A stretch of 64,000 nucleotides of DNA from Gnetum montanum (lineage: Eukaryota > Streptophyta > Gnetopsida > Gnetales > Gnetaceae), in the NCBI GenBank assembly GCA_015680685.1, contig MNCI01003033.1, positions 1-64,000 of the forward strand, read 5' to 3'. A program made the position numbers and the translations under genes. The notes beneath the pieces are model-generated. The model did not search any database. It was given only the letters and a program-made list of their open reading frames with translations, and was not told the DNA's origin. The first letter of the stretch is position 1. Each line of letters starts with the position of its first letter. Shown in pieces: positions 47,101 through 58,894 of this stretch.

Positions 47101-47584
47101 TAACTCTTCAAATATCAATAACTCCTACACTGTAGCCTCATTCACAACAACCAAATGGTCTGATCCTCCTACACAACCATTTGTTTTGAAAGTATCATCT
47201 CAACCTTAGAACATAAACCCTAAAGCCCCCTTCATCATCAAGGTACCGCCACCTTGAGCCCCTAAGAAGCCTTTTATCATATGTTTCCCACATTCAATCA
47301 CATCAACGTCACAACCCAAACAATGCATTATGAATGCTTCTAAGGTTAAGGAACCATTTTTTATTTAGGTTCCTCCACCTTTAGCAAGCCAATCCATAAC
47401 AAATCATGATCAAAGCTTACCTATAGGGGATAATAATTCAATAATTAACAAGAAACCATCATTGCAAAAGTGACAAAAATAACGTGTCATCAAACCAACA
47501 ACTAATCTCACTGAAGGTAGCTAAGAACAAAAGGCTTGGAAACAAGTTGATCCATCGAGACCTATACCAATATTAGCTACACCC

Positions 47585-48400
47585 ATGGACAAGGGGGCCA
47601 AGGCACATACTTTGAAACATGAGCCACAAACTCTTGGAAGGATGGAGGAAATTAAGACCACTAATGTTGAAAGATCACACATCAAGGAAAAGAATTTCCT
47701 CGCAACATTGGAACAAGTCAAACAGTCCCTGAAACAAAAGAACATATTGTTGAACTTATATGACCTGGTCATGACTTATCATGCTCATAGAGATGCACTA
47801 GTTCAATTATTGACCTCCATCTCCATGAGCAAAGACATGCTTGTCAACAAAGAGTTAATTTACTCTATCATTGAGCAAGCTTTACTTAGGGAAAACAAAC
47901 ATCAACCCATGCTCAACTTTCATGACAACAAAGTGAAGATTGACTTATGAAGTAGAGAAGAACTTTATGTTTCTCTCCTTATTTTCATACATGTTGGCAT
48001 GTACAAGGTTCATCGTGTTCATGTGGGTGATGGGATGACAACCAACATGATACCATACATTATCGTTGAGAAACTAGGCTTAACCGAAAACATTCAAGAA
48101 ACCTTTACCTTTGTATTGAAGTCATTCAATGAGTCATGAGTAGTAGTTCAAGTTTCTATCTCCATGGATTTTGTAGCTAGAGAATAATTCCCTACATTCG
48201 TCAACTTCCTAGTAGTCGAAGAGACACTTGGTTTCAACTTGATCTTGGGAAGGCCATGATTAACAAAGCTTTGGATGGTCTCATCTCCTATACAATAGGA
48301 GATCCACTTACCATACGATGGTGGGAAAATAGTGATTTTCAAGGACAACACATGTTCACCATTTGTCAACAATGTCAACATTGACTGAGGTTCGAAGGTG
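47585..48400 (+). pseudogene. Pol N-terminal linker and protease of element F
   Basis: 47585-47950 is an open 121-residue stretch; its part VKQSLKQKNILLNLYDLVMT resembles the domain before the protease in Tat-type pol. The protease itself reads GMTTNMIPYIIVEKLGL near 48040 (flap of the catalytic D-G/D-T-G region, decayed) and ETLGFNLILGRP near 48240 (the I-L-G-R-P-W box), with stops at about 47949 and 48139. Confidence 0.65.
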
Positions 48401-48734
48401 GAGTTTCAAGAGGAAACTCTTGATACTTAGGCTGGGGCCAACAATAAAAACAACTACAATGTTAGTAACACCAACTCTATAACACAAGATGAACAAAGAA
48501 AATGCTTGCAACTTGCCATGCTAAAAAAGAGAGATGGTGAGCATGGGATCATGTAGAAGGGGTTCTTTGATATATCAAGGATCAAGCAACAAATTCACTG
48601 TCAACATATTGTCCCCTCCTTTATTAGCTCTTGCTTGTCTATTTTGGTGACCTTATACCATGTTTCAGTGTTTTTTTATTCTTGTATTTTCTTTCAAGAT
48701 TATTCCATGCTTGTTAAGAAATTACCTTAGCCCA

Positions 48735-49321
48735 CCAAGGCCTAAAATTGGCAACACACAACCTGCCAAGGCCTAAAACTGGCAACATGATGGCCTATAA
48801 GGGCCTAAAATTGGTAAATATGTAGCCTTACTTTTTTCCCCTTACCCATGCATTGCCACATCTTTGCATTACCAACTCTAGATGTCATAGAAATTGGTAA
48901 AATAGATAAACTAGAACCAATGCCATCCAAGAATACATCTTCTAAATTATCCAACATAACATTATCCAAATCATCAACAATTTCCTTACATGTTATTTGA
49001 GTAGCGTAGAGTTGGGTTTTAATCTTGTACGTTGGGCATGAAAATTTTGTACACTGGGTAGTGTACATAGGCCACATACGGAGAGTAAAGAATTAAATAG
49101 AATTATTCATACATAGCATGCAAGTGTTCTAGGTACAACAGAAGGTGCCAGAAGCAATCATGACAGAATTAACTGGCAAAAAGAGAGTGACCTAAGGCTT
49201 ATTTAAACAACGATCTATTTCATCTACATAGAACTTGAGACTTTCTAGCATTGTAAACACATAAGAGTCCACTATGATCATCATCATTTTTCCACAACAC
49301 AGACCACTAGAGTAGACAAAC
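48735..49321 (+). repeat. 3' LTR of element F (approximate, truncated)
   Basis: Homologous to the 5' LTR from 49010 on. Its U3 part carries three copies of a CCAAGGCCTAAAATTGGCAAC-like unit, here given as CCAAGGCCTAAAA plus TTGGCAAC (48734, 48765, 48797), unlike the other LTR. TATTTAAA at 49200. Homology with the 5' LTR stops at 49321, where the RSH fragment begins. Confidence 0.6.
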
Positions 49322-49950
49322 GGAGTCCACATTCCATGTACAATACCAAGAATGTGATAACAAATTTGTCCCAAATTACATGGTGGTGATACACTAACAT
49401 CTGGCTTTTGTTTCAATATAACTGGCATCTGAGCAATATCATTTACTTCACTGATTGAGAATTTTCTTTCTGAAAGCATTCTATATATGTTGTATATTTC
49501 CTTGCACACTAAAAACACTTCAACATCCATACCAAAAAAATGCAAGAATGAATCCTTCTCCATGTTATTCTCTAATTCATTTGCCTCCTTTAATTCCTGT
49601 TCTTATTCTTGAAAAAGTTGTTCAACTCTTCCATTCAGCATGGCAAACTCATCTAGTTTTGTATACAACAATGACAGTGTTTAAAGTTCTAACTTTATCT
49701 GGTACATTCCTAGTGGTTTAGCCAATGGAGCAAAGATTTCCAGTGTTTCTGAAGCAATGCTGAATTATTTATGTGGTGGCATAGGACATAAAGTAAGCAG
49801 ATTGTGTAACCGGTCAACAAGTTTAACAATAATAACACAAACCTCTTCTACCAGGGCAAGAAACATTTGACTTAGGTCATTAGCATTAGCATCCTGTGCA
49901 GAGTTTTTTAATGTTTTGCACTGTAATTTACCAATTTTCGAAACCCTCAC
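49322..49950 (-). pseudogene. RSH1-type (RelA/SpoT homologue) retro-fragment
   Basis: The minus strand encodes, from 49950, VSKIGKLQCKTLKNSAQDAN and LVDRLHNLLTLCPMPPHK, the end of the HD (ppGpp hydrolase) domain of plant RSH1 with the typical (K)-(L)-A-D-R-L-H-N. After a stop it goes on in frame with ETLEIFAPLAKPLGMYQIKL (near 49710), then, from 49563, FGMDVEVFLVCKEIYNIYRM and NLGQICYHILGIVHGMWTP, the start of the (p)ppGpp synthetase domain. About 205 codons run on without an intron, where RSH genes have many, so it is probably a processed copy. There are stops at about 49745 and 49690, and L-A-D is L-V-D. RSH1 is a plastid stringent-response enzyme; this fragment cannot make one. Confidence 0.75.
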
Positions 49951-50600
49951 TCACTGACTGTGCAGCGGCCAAACCCTCGTGCACTATTCCATGCTTTGGT
50001 GCTACGTGCAGTCACCTAGAAATATGCTCCACTTTCCATGCTTGGCCCTCTATTCCAACCGTCATCCCACGTTAGCTATGCTATGGTAGTGTACCAAATA
50101 GCGCACACATAAAAAAGTTACTCTTTTAATCAATATGTTAGAAACCGAAGTTAAGTACACCAATCAATATGTTAAAAATCCAAACTGTAATACAGCAACT
50201 CATATGAATTCATAGATAATAACACACAGATACACAAACACACACCATTTTATTTCCAAACAATTTTTATAGAAAAACTTGAAAGGAATGCTCATTCTTG
50301 AGTAGAGAGAATCAAAGAACGATATCTCTTTCTGGACAAGGAGAGAATGCTTAGCTTCTGAGCTAGATGCATCAAGAAACTGATATCTTCTCTAGACTTC
50401 TTGCTTATAGGCTCACTATTAGACTCACTACTCAACTTCTAATTTCTGATGATACTTTTATGGTTACTTATTCTATTTATACACATGCAGACCGACATAA
50501 GATAGTGGATGCTAGTCGGGATGATAAGATTACATGGATTTGGGCCAAATATTGCATATTTTGTGGCCAATAGCTTTAACGAGATAGAGGACTATTTGGG
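49951..50600. other. Interval without a recognisable gene
   Basis: GCGGCCAAACCCTCGTGCAC just beyond the RSH fragment is unlike it. The AT-rich part 50080-50560 could be the non-coding region of the caulimovirid that starts after it (it would lie downstream of its genes), but no PBS or TATA box fixes this. Confidence 0.35.
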
Positions 50601-51217
50601 CCAAAATCCACCTCTTCTCCTTCTAAGTCAATGACTCTATTATGAAAGCCTTCATAGCTGTAATCATGTCATCCTGGAGAATCTGTAGGCGTGTTGCTAG
50701 TACTGGCATAGGATCCATCTGAGTGGGTTTTAACTAAGAAAATATTAGTTTCTTTTTCTCCTACTGCTTGATACTCATCAATATGGGCATCATGATAATA
50801 GAGTTCCAGTGTGTAAGACACTTTGAGGTTGACATGACAGTGGTGCTAGATATCAAAAGCATTGGTCGTATAAACATCTTGATAGAATGCTTGTCCCCAT
50901 GTGTTTTGCCAGTCAGTCGTTTTTGCAATGCATGTGACTAAAAAGTAGACTAGAGTGGAATCCATGTGCATGAAATGCTAGGCTACAATGGTAGCATTAC
51001 CGTAGTATGCAAAATCACCATGATGCTCTGCCAGCTGTGCCCTAAGATACCCTAGATAATTATTAGGCAAATGAACAGGGGCATGACCAAACTTTGCTCA
51101 TCATGACCAGAACATTGTAGAGTCAGCCTCAGGCATAGACTGTGGATTGAACTAAATCTGATACATATAAAAATCACTAGGCTAATAATATGGCTAGTTA
51201 AGACATTCGTCATTATA

Positions 51218-51526
51218 CTAATTTTCAAAATCAAGATGACTAATTTTGACATTTGTGGCTAGATGGATATATGAAGGAGGATTAGAGGTACGTATGGTTG
51301 GAACAGAATAAGCTGTAAAAATCCTCTGAGTAATGGAGGAATCAAATTGGTGTTGTTCTGTTTGCAGACAAAATTCATCGTAGCTATTTTGATACCTGGT
51401 GGTTTCAAAAAAATATTGAGGAAAACTTAAAAACCATTCATTAGCTATACAAAGACGTAACTGTCTAGAGGAACGAAGAGTCCATCCTTCACCTCTTAAG
51501 AGTTCTGCACAGTGATCAACTATCAA
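51218..51526 (-). pseudogene. Unassigned ORF after the RNase H
   Basis: An open stretch of about 100 codons directly behind the RNase H part, in the same orientation, rich in aromatic residues. I recognise no family. It could be the C-terminal end of the viral polyprotein or a separate downstream gene, or chance. Confidence 0.3.
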
Positions 51527-51539
51527 TAGGACTAGGGAA

Positions 51540-52900
51540 TTGGAATTCCCTAGTTAAGAAATCAGCTAAACTATTTTTATGTCCTTCAATATATTCAATA
51601 TCAAATTCAAAATTAGCTAAAAATAAACTTCAACGAATAAGTCTGGTATGAGCCACCTTTCAGAGGTTTTTTGATTGCAAGTATTTGTCAAAATGTTTTA
51701 GATCACTTTGGACTATGAATTTTTGTGGTTGAAGAAATAACCTAAATTTTTTAATTCCTTTAACAATTGCAAGGAGCTCTTTGTGGGAACTATGACACTT
51801 CTTTTGAGCTTCATTAAACTTTTTAGAAGAATACCTACAAATTCTAATAACATTACTTTGTTCTTGTTTAAATGTGGCTCCCCAAAATTGTTCAGAGGCA
51901 TCAGTTTCTAAGATGAATCTTCCTTCTCTTAGTAGAAATAGTGGAGGTAAAGTTTTACATACTTGCTTGATTTTTTCAATGGCCTAAGTGCATTGCTCAT
52001 TCCATGGAGGAGAATGTTTTTGGAGTAATTGATTGAGAACGTCTCGTTCTCGTGCGATATCTTTAAAAAACCTTGAAACATAATTTATACATCCTAAAAA
52101 ATGTTGGATCTGTAATTTACTTTTGAGGACATTTGGAAATCTGTCAATACTTTGTACAATATGTGGTTGTAGATGACTTATCCCTGCCGATATTTCTAAT
52201 CCTAAGAATTCTACTTGGGGTTGTCCTATTTTCATTTTTGTAGGAGAAAGGACAAGGCCATTTTTGTCAATGAGATTAGCAAAGACTTTGAGGTGCTTTA
52301 TATGTTTCTTTGCAGACTTACCGAGGATTAAAATATCATCTATATATACTAATATAAAAGGATATGAGTGAAAAATAGAATCCATCATTTTCTAGAAAAT
52401 TTATGGAGCAGTTTTGATGCCAAAAGACAAAACATTCCACTCATATAATACTCCTGGGATAGTAAAAGCAGTTTTCCAGCGATCTTCTGGTTGCACTTGT
52501 ATATGCCAGAATCAGGATTTTAAATCAAATTTAGAATAAAGATTCGTATGTGGCAAGCGTTGAAATAAATCATATTTGTTGGGGATTGGATGCTAAATAG
52601 ATTTAATGATGTCATTTAAAGGCTTATAGTTGACTACTAACCATTTTTTCCCCTTACTAATTCGGCGCATTTATTGACATAAAAAGCTGCACATGCAAAC
52701 ATGCTTGTGCTTGGCCTAATCAAGTTTTTTTGCACAAGATCTTGGAGTTCTTTTTCACATTCCTTTCTAAGAGTTGGTGACATTCCTATATGTTGAGCTG
52801 TTGCTTGTACCTTGATCCCTTCTTTTAATTCAATATGACACCAATGTTCCTTTTTTGTTCAGAACTTCATGGGATCTTCACTAGCAAATTGTAGCAATAA
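51540..52900 (-). pseudogene. Caulimovirid reverse transcriptase and RNase H
   Basis: The intact catalytic box YIDDILILG is at about 52345. After it follow the usual VEFLGLEI (near 52190) and FLGCINYVSRFF (near 52090). RNase H words follow on the minus strand below 51984: an acidic (E)TDAS-like motif near 51900 (reads LETDASEQFWG) and the strand carrying FKVQSDLK-like text near 51700. The N-terminal RT part (52400-52900) is in pieces. A stop at 52388 and others divide it. It would copy the pregenomic RNA; as found, it cannot. Confidence 0.85.
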
Positions 52901-52987
52901 TTCTCTCATATTATCAAAGGCAGTTTTTTGGATTTTAATCTGGTTGACAATCCAATGTTCTCTTTTTTTATTTTTCTTTGAGATTTT

Positions 52988-53404
52988 TTATCTTACGAAT
53001 TTTTGTTTAGCATTTACCCTAGGGAAACTATACTTATTAATTCGGATAAGTTTCCTATTACTAGCTATATCATAATGTTGCAAATTATCTTCACCTATAA
53101 GACAATCATAAGAGGGTAAAGGAAATTGACAAACTCTAAAATATATTATGTTATTATCTGGCATTAAAACAGGAATCTTGGCATGTTTAGTAAGAAGTTT
53201 CTTTTGGGTATTCATGGAGACATGTGATGGTTCCTTATCTTCCCAAAAACATAGTGATATAGTTTCTTCTCTAGCTAAAGAAACTTTAGCTCTTGTGTCA
53301 AAAAGACAATCAACATAATACTTTTGATATTTTAGCCATGGGAGTGTAAAAGTACAAGTAGGTAGAATGGGTTGTGAATTATTACAATTAACTTCTAATA
53401 TCAC
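52988..53404 (-). pseudogene. Caulimovirid aspartic protease
   Basis: 139 open codons. The catalytic D-T-G reads DTR (FDTRAKVSLA, near 53300), so the glycine is lost. PSYDCLIGEDNL near 53100 is the equivalent of the second (I)-(I/L)-G-x-(D/N)-x-L element. It lies directly before the RT in reading direction, as expected. Confidence 0.8.
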
Positions 53405-53605
53405 ACCTACCTATTTTGTTTCATGTTTGTATGTCTGTTGCTGCTAACTTTCTTTGGTTTGTTCTAATGTTTCTAATTCTTCTGTGGCTTGTTGTATAAA
53501 TCTCTTGAGTTTTTTTATACGGTATTGTTGCCACATGGATGTTTGGACATTTGGAGAGACTTCTCCTGCCATATTTTGATCAGGTGTTTGTGTAATTTCT
53601 AGGAA

Positions 53606-55644
53606 TTATTCCTCATTTGGGTTTTGGGAATCTTGATACAAACCTATGGATTCTTCTATCATTTGTTTATGACCTTCTAACTTGTTTCGTTTATTTTTTA
53701 CCTTTTTCTTATAAGCTCTAAACTTATGTAGATCTTCTATGGGGACCTTTTGCCATTTCCTTTCTAGTTTTCTTAATTGGCTCTTTAGAAGAGTGTAGGT
53801 TTGGTCTCTACTATAAATATCTTCATCTTCCGATTCCTCATTCATGTAAACATGGTACATATATCCTGATGAGTCAGAGTCACAGGAATGTGTCCCTGGT
53901 TCATTGTGATAAGATGGGATATCTTCAAATTCATCTTCACTATAGAATTGTTTTGAGGATTTTAAATAGATGTCTCATTTGAGAAACATAAATCTGAGTC
54001 ATAGGTCAAGAAAAAATCATCTTTAGAAATTTTCATTGTTTCTATGAAATTTAGCTTATGTGGATGATCATTTTTCTTTAGACACTGGTGTGAATAATTT
54101 TTTCCAGAACATATGAAACATCTGACCTCTTTTGCTTTATAAGGACCTTGTTTTCTTTTAAACATTTCTTTAAAAGGTTTATTTGGCCAATTTTTCCTTT
54201 TTGATTTTAGTTGATATTTCTTTTTCCACATTTTCTTGGGTTTTTGTGACCTATTGTGTGTCCAATGAGGCTTGCAGTCACAAGGTTGATTTTGGTTTTT
54301 TCTATTTTTCATTAGTTGAGAAAAATTATCTTTTGGACACATTTCTAGACACAAGTCTTTACCTATTTTTTTGGTTAATGATCCTACTAATTTTTGTATT
54401 TTCTATTGAATACAGAGATCTCTAGTCACTTTTTCCAAGAATTGGCAAATGGCATTAAAACTCATTTCCTCAAGGTCTTTTTCTTCGTTTTGGAGTTGGG
54501 CTCTATAATAGCTAGCAAAAGGCATTGGAAGACACCCTAAAAGATGTTCTTTTGCCCCTATATCATATATGAGTTTTCCATAATAATATCATTCTTCCAT
54601 TATATCAAGGAAAGGAGACATGTCTTGTATTTTATGTAATCTAGAACTGTAATATAAAGTTCTATACATACTATCTCGGTCAGCCTTATTTCGAAAAAAC
54701 ACTTTTGTAATAGCATTTAAAAAGATAATGTGTAGATTATTTAATAACTTTTTCCGTTTAGGTGCTTCTATAAAATTCCACCAGCATTTTAACATACCTT
54801 AAAAGTTTAAAGTTGCATTTAGTATGGCATGTTCATATGTTTTCTTTTTAAAAATAATTTGTCTAGAAATAAATTCACTAATTTTATCTATTTCTTTTTG
54901 GTGTTCTCTAATGGATTTATTATCCATATTAAAACAAGGTGGTGGTTTTTCTAATGTCCTTCTCACCTGCATGGCTGTTAGATCCTTTGGATCTTGGAAG
55001 ACTAACCCTTGTTTTGTCAACAAGTGTTTTTCTTTGTCGTCTAGTGTTCCTTCACTTCCTATGTAAATAGTTTCATTATCTTCTTCATAGGCATTGATTT
55101 GTCCTTCTTCTTTTCCTTTTTCTTGTTTAGGAATTGTGTGGACATGTCTTTTTCCTCGAGTTGGTTGTTTAGATTTCTTTTTCCCTTTAAGAGGAGTTAT
55201 AGGTGGAGTATCAATGTAAAGATTGTCTAAATCTCCTGTTTGCTTATCTTTTCCTTTTTTCATTTTATCCTCCATTTGTTTTGGTACCCAAATCTTATGC
55301 AACTCTTGTACATTTCTTGGTACATCCATAACCTCTACATATGTCATCAAGTTTTGGTCACTAACATAGGCTAATTTATGGTTGGTCCAGTTATGTAACT
55401 TGATGATATCAGATGGCTATTCTATAGAGGTTTTATATTGCATCATATAGGTAGATTCCTTGACTTCTTCAGTGTTCATGTTGATTCTTAGAAGCTCATC
55501 ACATTCTACACACCTAACATCATGATCTACCTTATGCAAATGTTCATGTGTGCAAACTTGTTGTGATGCCTTGCTAGAAGAAGTTATGTATTCCTTAGAG
55601 GATGCATCTTCGATGTGTGTTTTCCCTTTCTCATCTACTACCAT
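53606..55644 (-). pseudogene. Caulimovirid coat-protein region
   Basis: Four minus-strand pieces. 55644-55417 and 55350-54799 are charged, lysine- and glutamate-rich. 54795-54589 and the region below hold the core. 54354-53962 is very basic and ends in a zinc-knuckle relic (CFICSGKNYSHQC, near 54115; the histidine position reads Y). 53860-53606 is an acidic stretch (NEESEDEDIYSRD), like the acidic tail of caulimovirid coat proteins. It would package the genome. Boundaries between the movement protein and the coat are not clear. Many stops. Confidence 0.7.
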
Positions 55645-55699
55645 TTTTTCTCCCTTTTATTTAATTATTTCATAGGATCCATCTTTATGCCTAGCTCTT

Positions 55700-56390
55700 T
55701 AAATATTTTCCCCATTCGTTGTATTTTTTCTTCCTGTTCTTCATAAAAGGTTTTTCTAAATAGGGTTATGGGCTGCTCTAGCTTAAGTGCTAAAGGATCA
55801 TAGGGTAAAGACTTTGGAGGTTTCAATTCTACATAATATCTCTGGGATTTTGATAGTGTTCGAAATAAGGATTTTTTTGCCTTTTTATGTTCATAATAGT
55901 CTTCTAATGGGTCTCCTAAATCTGGGAAAAGTCTATGGATAGGAAGATCTTTAGTATTAATATGGTTCCATATTCTAAGTTTGTAGATCCTACAGATAAG
56001 GCATGTTCTCCAAAGGGTAACAATGTTTTAATACTAACAGAACTAAATAACTTAAAACTTAATCTAGTTCCTATGGTGCAATAAATACTTTGATCTATAA
56101 TATTTAACAGAATATATGTTATAAGCATTAAACTATTAAACAAACGCGGATCAGAGAGAGAGTGTGTGAAGTTTGGGATTGTGATGATGAGTGCATCTGA
56201 TACTAAGCATCCCTTGGCTTGAGTGATTATGGCTTCTTGAAAAGATTTAAACCTTCTATCGATTAAAGCAATTTAGTAAGGTTTTTTGAGTTTGTAATTG
56301 AAATGAGGATGGATATGAATAGCGACTTCAGAAAGATGGATGTATCGATAACCCTCCTTTTGCTACTTAGCTACCTCCCCCAAGTCAAAA
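55700..56390 (-). pseudogene. Caulimovirid movement protein
   Basis: In two frames on the minus strand, the 30K-superfamily order is visible: a Y-x-x-(I)-H-L-(S/G) strand near 56340, a D-R-R-F box near 56260, the G-C-L stretch near 56205, then a L-S-D-P-R-L element near 56150 and the helix that follows. The start is not found; a frame change near 56200 and stops below 55915 break it. The protein would form tubules through plasmodesmata. The presence of this gene is what separates the copy from an LTR element. Confidence 0.7.
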
Positions 56391-57826
56391 AAAATAAGTG
56401 CACCAAGGCGAAGGCCAGATATAGTAATTCCCTTCTTATGTTGTACTTATGTTGACATGTAAGGTTAAGCTATGGAGAGGAGGAAGTAATTCAAGTAGCC
56501 TTTGAGCCTAAATAGACTCTTCTTGTAATGTTGTTTGACCAAGTTAACCTTCAATGTCTAAGCCTAGAGCTTGAAAGCCTTTGGTCTTATGGTCTTAATG
56601 CTTTGGAATTTCTTAACTACCATTGACCTTGAAGTTGGAAATATCACCAAGGTTTCCATGGTCTGATTCCCCATGTTCTTCTATAATAGTGAGGAGAAAA
56701 CACATAAAACCAAGTTCCTCACCAAAACCTAGCTTGCTCAAGACATCATCAAATCCTTGCATGGAAACATAAAAGCCTTTGCATAACCTTGATTACATCT
56801 AATGTTAACATGTTTTCTTTTAATGTTGTTGGCCTTTTATTATAAGTTTGGATAGATGAACAATTTTGACAACTCCTGTGGCCTACAACAAGTGAGCTTG
56901 CATGACATCGCATCTCTTTCATTTTGGCATAAAAAATGAATTGCAAACTTTGTAAAATCTATGAAACAAAATACATATTCTTCATGTTGTACCAACTATA
57001 AACTATGGTGGCTTGTATTCTACTTATTATCACATGTGGCCTTATGCAAATCTCTTGTAATAACATGTGTCATTTGACTTGTTTTTTTGTCCTCTTAGAG
57101 TTGTGCTTGCACGATGAAGGTTGGAGTCATCGTAAGGATGCAACTGATTATGGCAATGAATTAATACGCAATATTGATGCACAATATCTAGTTAGCTTAT
57201 CCAACTATGCCAAAAATTCTTACCTCATGTCACTTCCCTTACCCCTCTTAAACCATATCCCCATAGCCAAATTACAATCTTTCTTACCCTAATAATAATG
57301 AAAACCAATTTTTGACATTCAACCACCATGGTCATGTGACATACTCCATAGATCAAGTTCATTGAATGTAATAGATCTTATTCAACAAGAAAATGAAGCT
57401 AGATTTGACATACTTCACCAATTAAGTACATTAGATGTAACACATCTAATTTAGTGAGAAAATAAAATTTAACCTTGGCAATAAAATCCAATGAAGGTTT
57501 CATTCCAAAAAAATAAAAAAAATAAAAAAAGGAGAAAATGCTAAGAAAGCCAAGAGGCCAATGTAGTCTAAAGACAAACAAATGGCTTCAAACAAAAAAG
57601 GTAGGAGCCTAATGGTCAAAGAAGCCCAAGGATAAAGTGTTGGTTCCTCCAAAATATCATTGAGTAACTAAGAATTTGAACATGAAGCAAGAAGAATTTT
57701 CAACAATTTCACATGTCATTACCATACCATTGCCATGATCTCAACATTTGAAATTTCTTATTAGCCTATGTAGTCATGCTCCTATAACCAACATCTCATC
57801 CCAAAATCTTGACATCCCATCATGAC
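56391..57826. other. Interval without a recognisable gene
   Basis: AT-rich, with chance ORFs only (for example 57005-57292). An A-rich run at 57510-57530 (AAAAAAATAAAAAAAATAAA-like) may be a retroposon tail, but no body is recognised. The element C LTR starts at 57827. Confidence 0.4.
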
Positions 57827-58737
57827 TGATGAGTCATGTTTTCTTAGGTTTCATCGATGAGACCTCATCAATGTAGCCTTGTTGATGTGACCCCATTGAC
57901 ATGATTGCATTGACATGGGATTTGATGCATTGATGTGTCCTTGTCGATGCAGTGTTTGTTTTTGCCTATAAATATGTGCTGACCTGCCATTTTTATGGTA
58001 TCTTTGATCATATTTGTAAATGAGCTCTTGTAGATTTCTTTCTTGAAAGTTAGAATATTTTTCTAAGTGCCTGTAATAGGATTCAAAGAGTATATGGATC
58101 ATTATTCAAGCACTATTGTACCTGAGCATAGTAATGTGTGCAGCAATAAAGATGAGCTTTCTAATAAACCTTGCAACACTTTGAAATAGATTAATTGGTT
58201 ACTTATGCATTTAATGTTTTATGGAATTTCCTTTAATTCTTTAAGTAATTAAGCTAAATTAAGCTAGATTAAACAACGATTAATTAAGAACATAAGTATG
58301 ACCACTTCAAGCATATGCTCAGCGCTTGGTAATCCCAATAATGCTTAATGTTTGGTAACCAAGTAGTGTTAAATGTGTTTAGGATGTGTACGACAAGTGG
58401 GAACGAATGCTTATGTTAGGATTAGCTAGGTGTAGCTAGTTAGATTCAATTAGCAATTTAATTATTTTATTTTATACATTATTATTTACCCTTAGGTGGC
58501 TTAAAGTATAAAATGTAAAAATGATAAAAATCATATGCCTCAATTGCACTTAACCACACCTTTGCATTTCACAAGTGTAATTGGGAAGCCAATGATTGCA
58601 ACGATTAGTTTCACTTCCTAGAGACTAGTGTACTCAAAAGGCTATAAGTCCATAGAATTTGACCAAATCATGTGTGAATGCTTAGTGATTCATATGGTTG
58701 GGCATAGAGTCTACTCACCACTCATCATTGGCAAAGT
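57827..58737 (+). repeat. LTR C (911 bp)
   Basis: TGATGAGTCATG at the start, TCATCA at the end. U3 (57850-57955) has variants of GATGCATTGATG and GACCTCATCAATG. TATAAATA near 57967, AATAAAG near 58146. Confidence 0.8.
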
Positions 58738-58738
58738 T

Positions 58739-58756
58739 GCCAAGTACTTGTAGTTT
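58739..58756 (+). other. PBS of element C
   Basis: TGGCAAAGTTGCCAAGTA, one base after the LTR; tRNA-Asp type as at 2080. Confidence 0.7.
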
Positions 58757-58894
58757 GATACATGCACCATCTAGGTCTTAGTGAATATTATTTAAGATCA
58801 TTGGAACAAACCCTAAGGTCATGGTCATTTGAAGAAATAATCGTTATAATTATAATTATAATTTAAGGACATTAACTTTTTCTCTAATCCAAAA

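Larger units (their letters stand above)
43300..49321 (+). mobile_element. Tat/Ogre-like gypsy element F with gag and protease only
   Basis: Two related LTR-like segments (about 43300-43870 and 48735-49321) enclose a long leader with a minisatellite, a gag (45950-47100), and a protease region (47585-48400). No RT, RNase H or integrase words occur between the protease and the second LTR, a gap of only 330 bases. It is therefore a deleted or non-autonomous element of the kind described as gag-only LTR elements. The LTR termini are not certain. A PBS-like TTGTATCAAAGCC at 43874 resembles the initiator tRNA-Met complement. The right end abuts the RSH-like fragment. Confidence 0.65.
50600..56390 (-). 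mobile_element. Endogenous caulimovirid (pararetrovirus) copy
   Basis: Read on the minus strand, the order from 56390 down is movement protein, a charged region and coat-protein part with a zinc knuckle, aspartic protease, reverse transcriptase, RNase H, and an unassigned tail. This is the Caulimoviridae gene order and differs from LTR retrotransposons by the movement protein and by the lack of an integrase and LTRs. All genes are interrupted by stops or frameshifts. The genus is not clear; endogenous caulimovirids with this order are known in many seed plants. The copy is a fossil and I see no intact ORF for any function. Confidence 0.88.
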
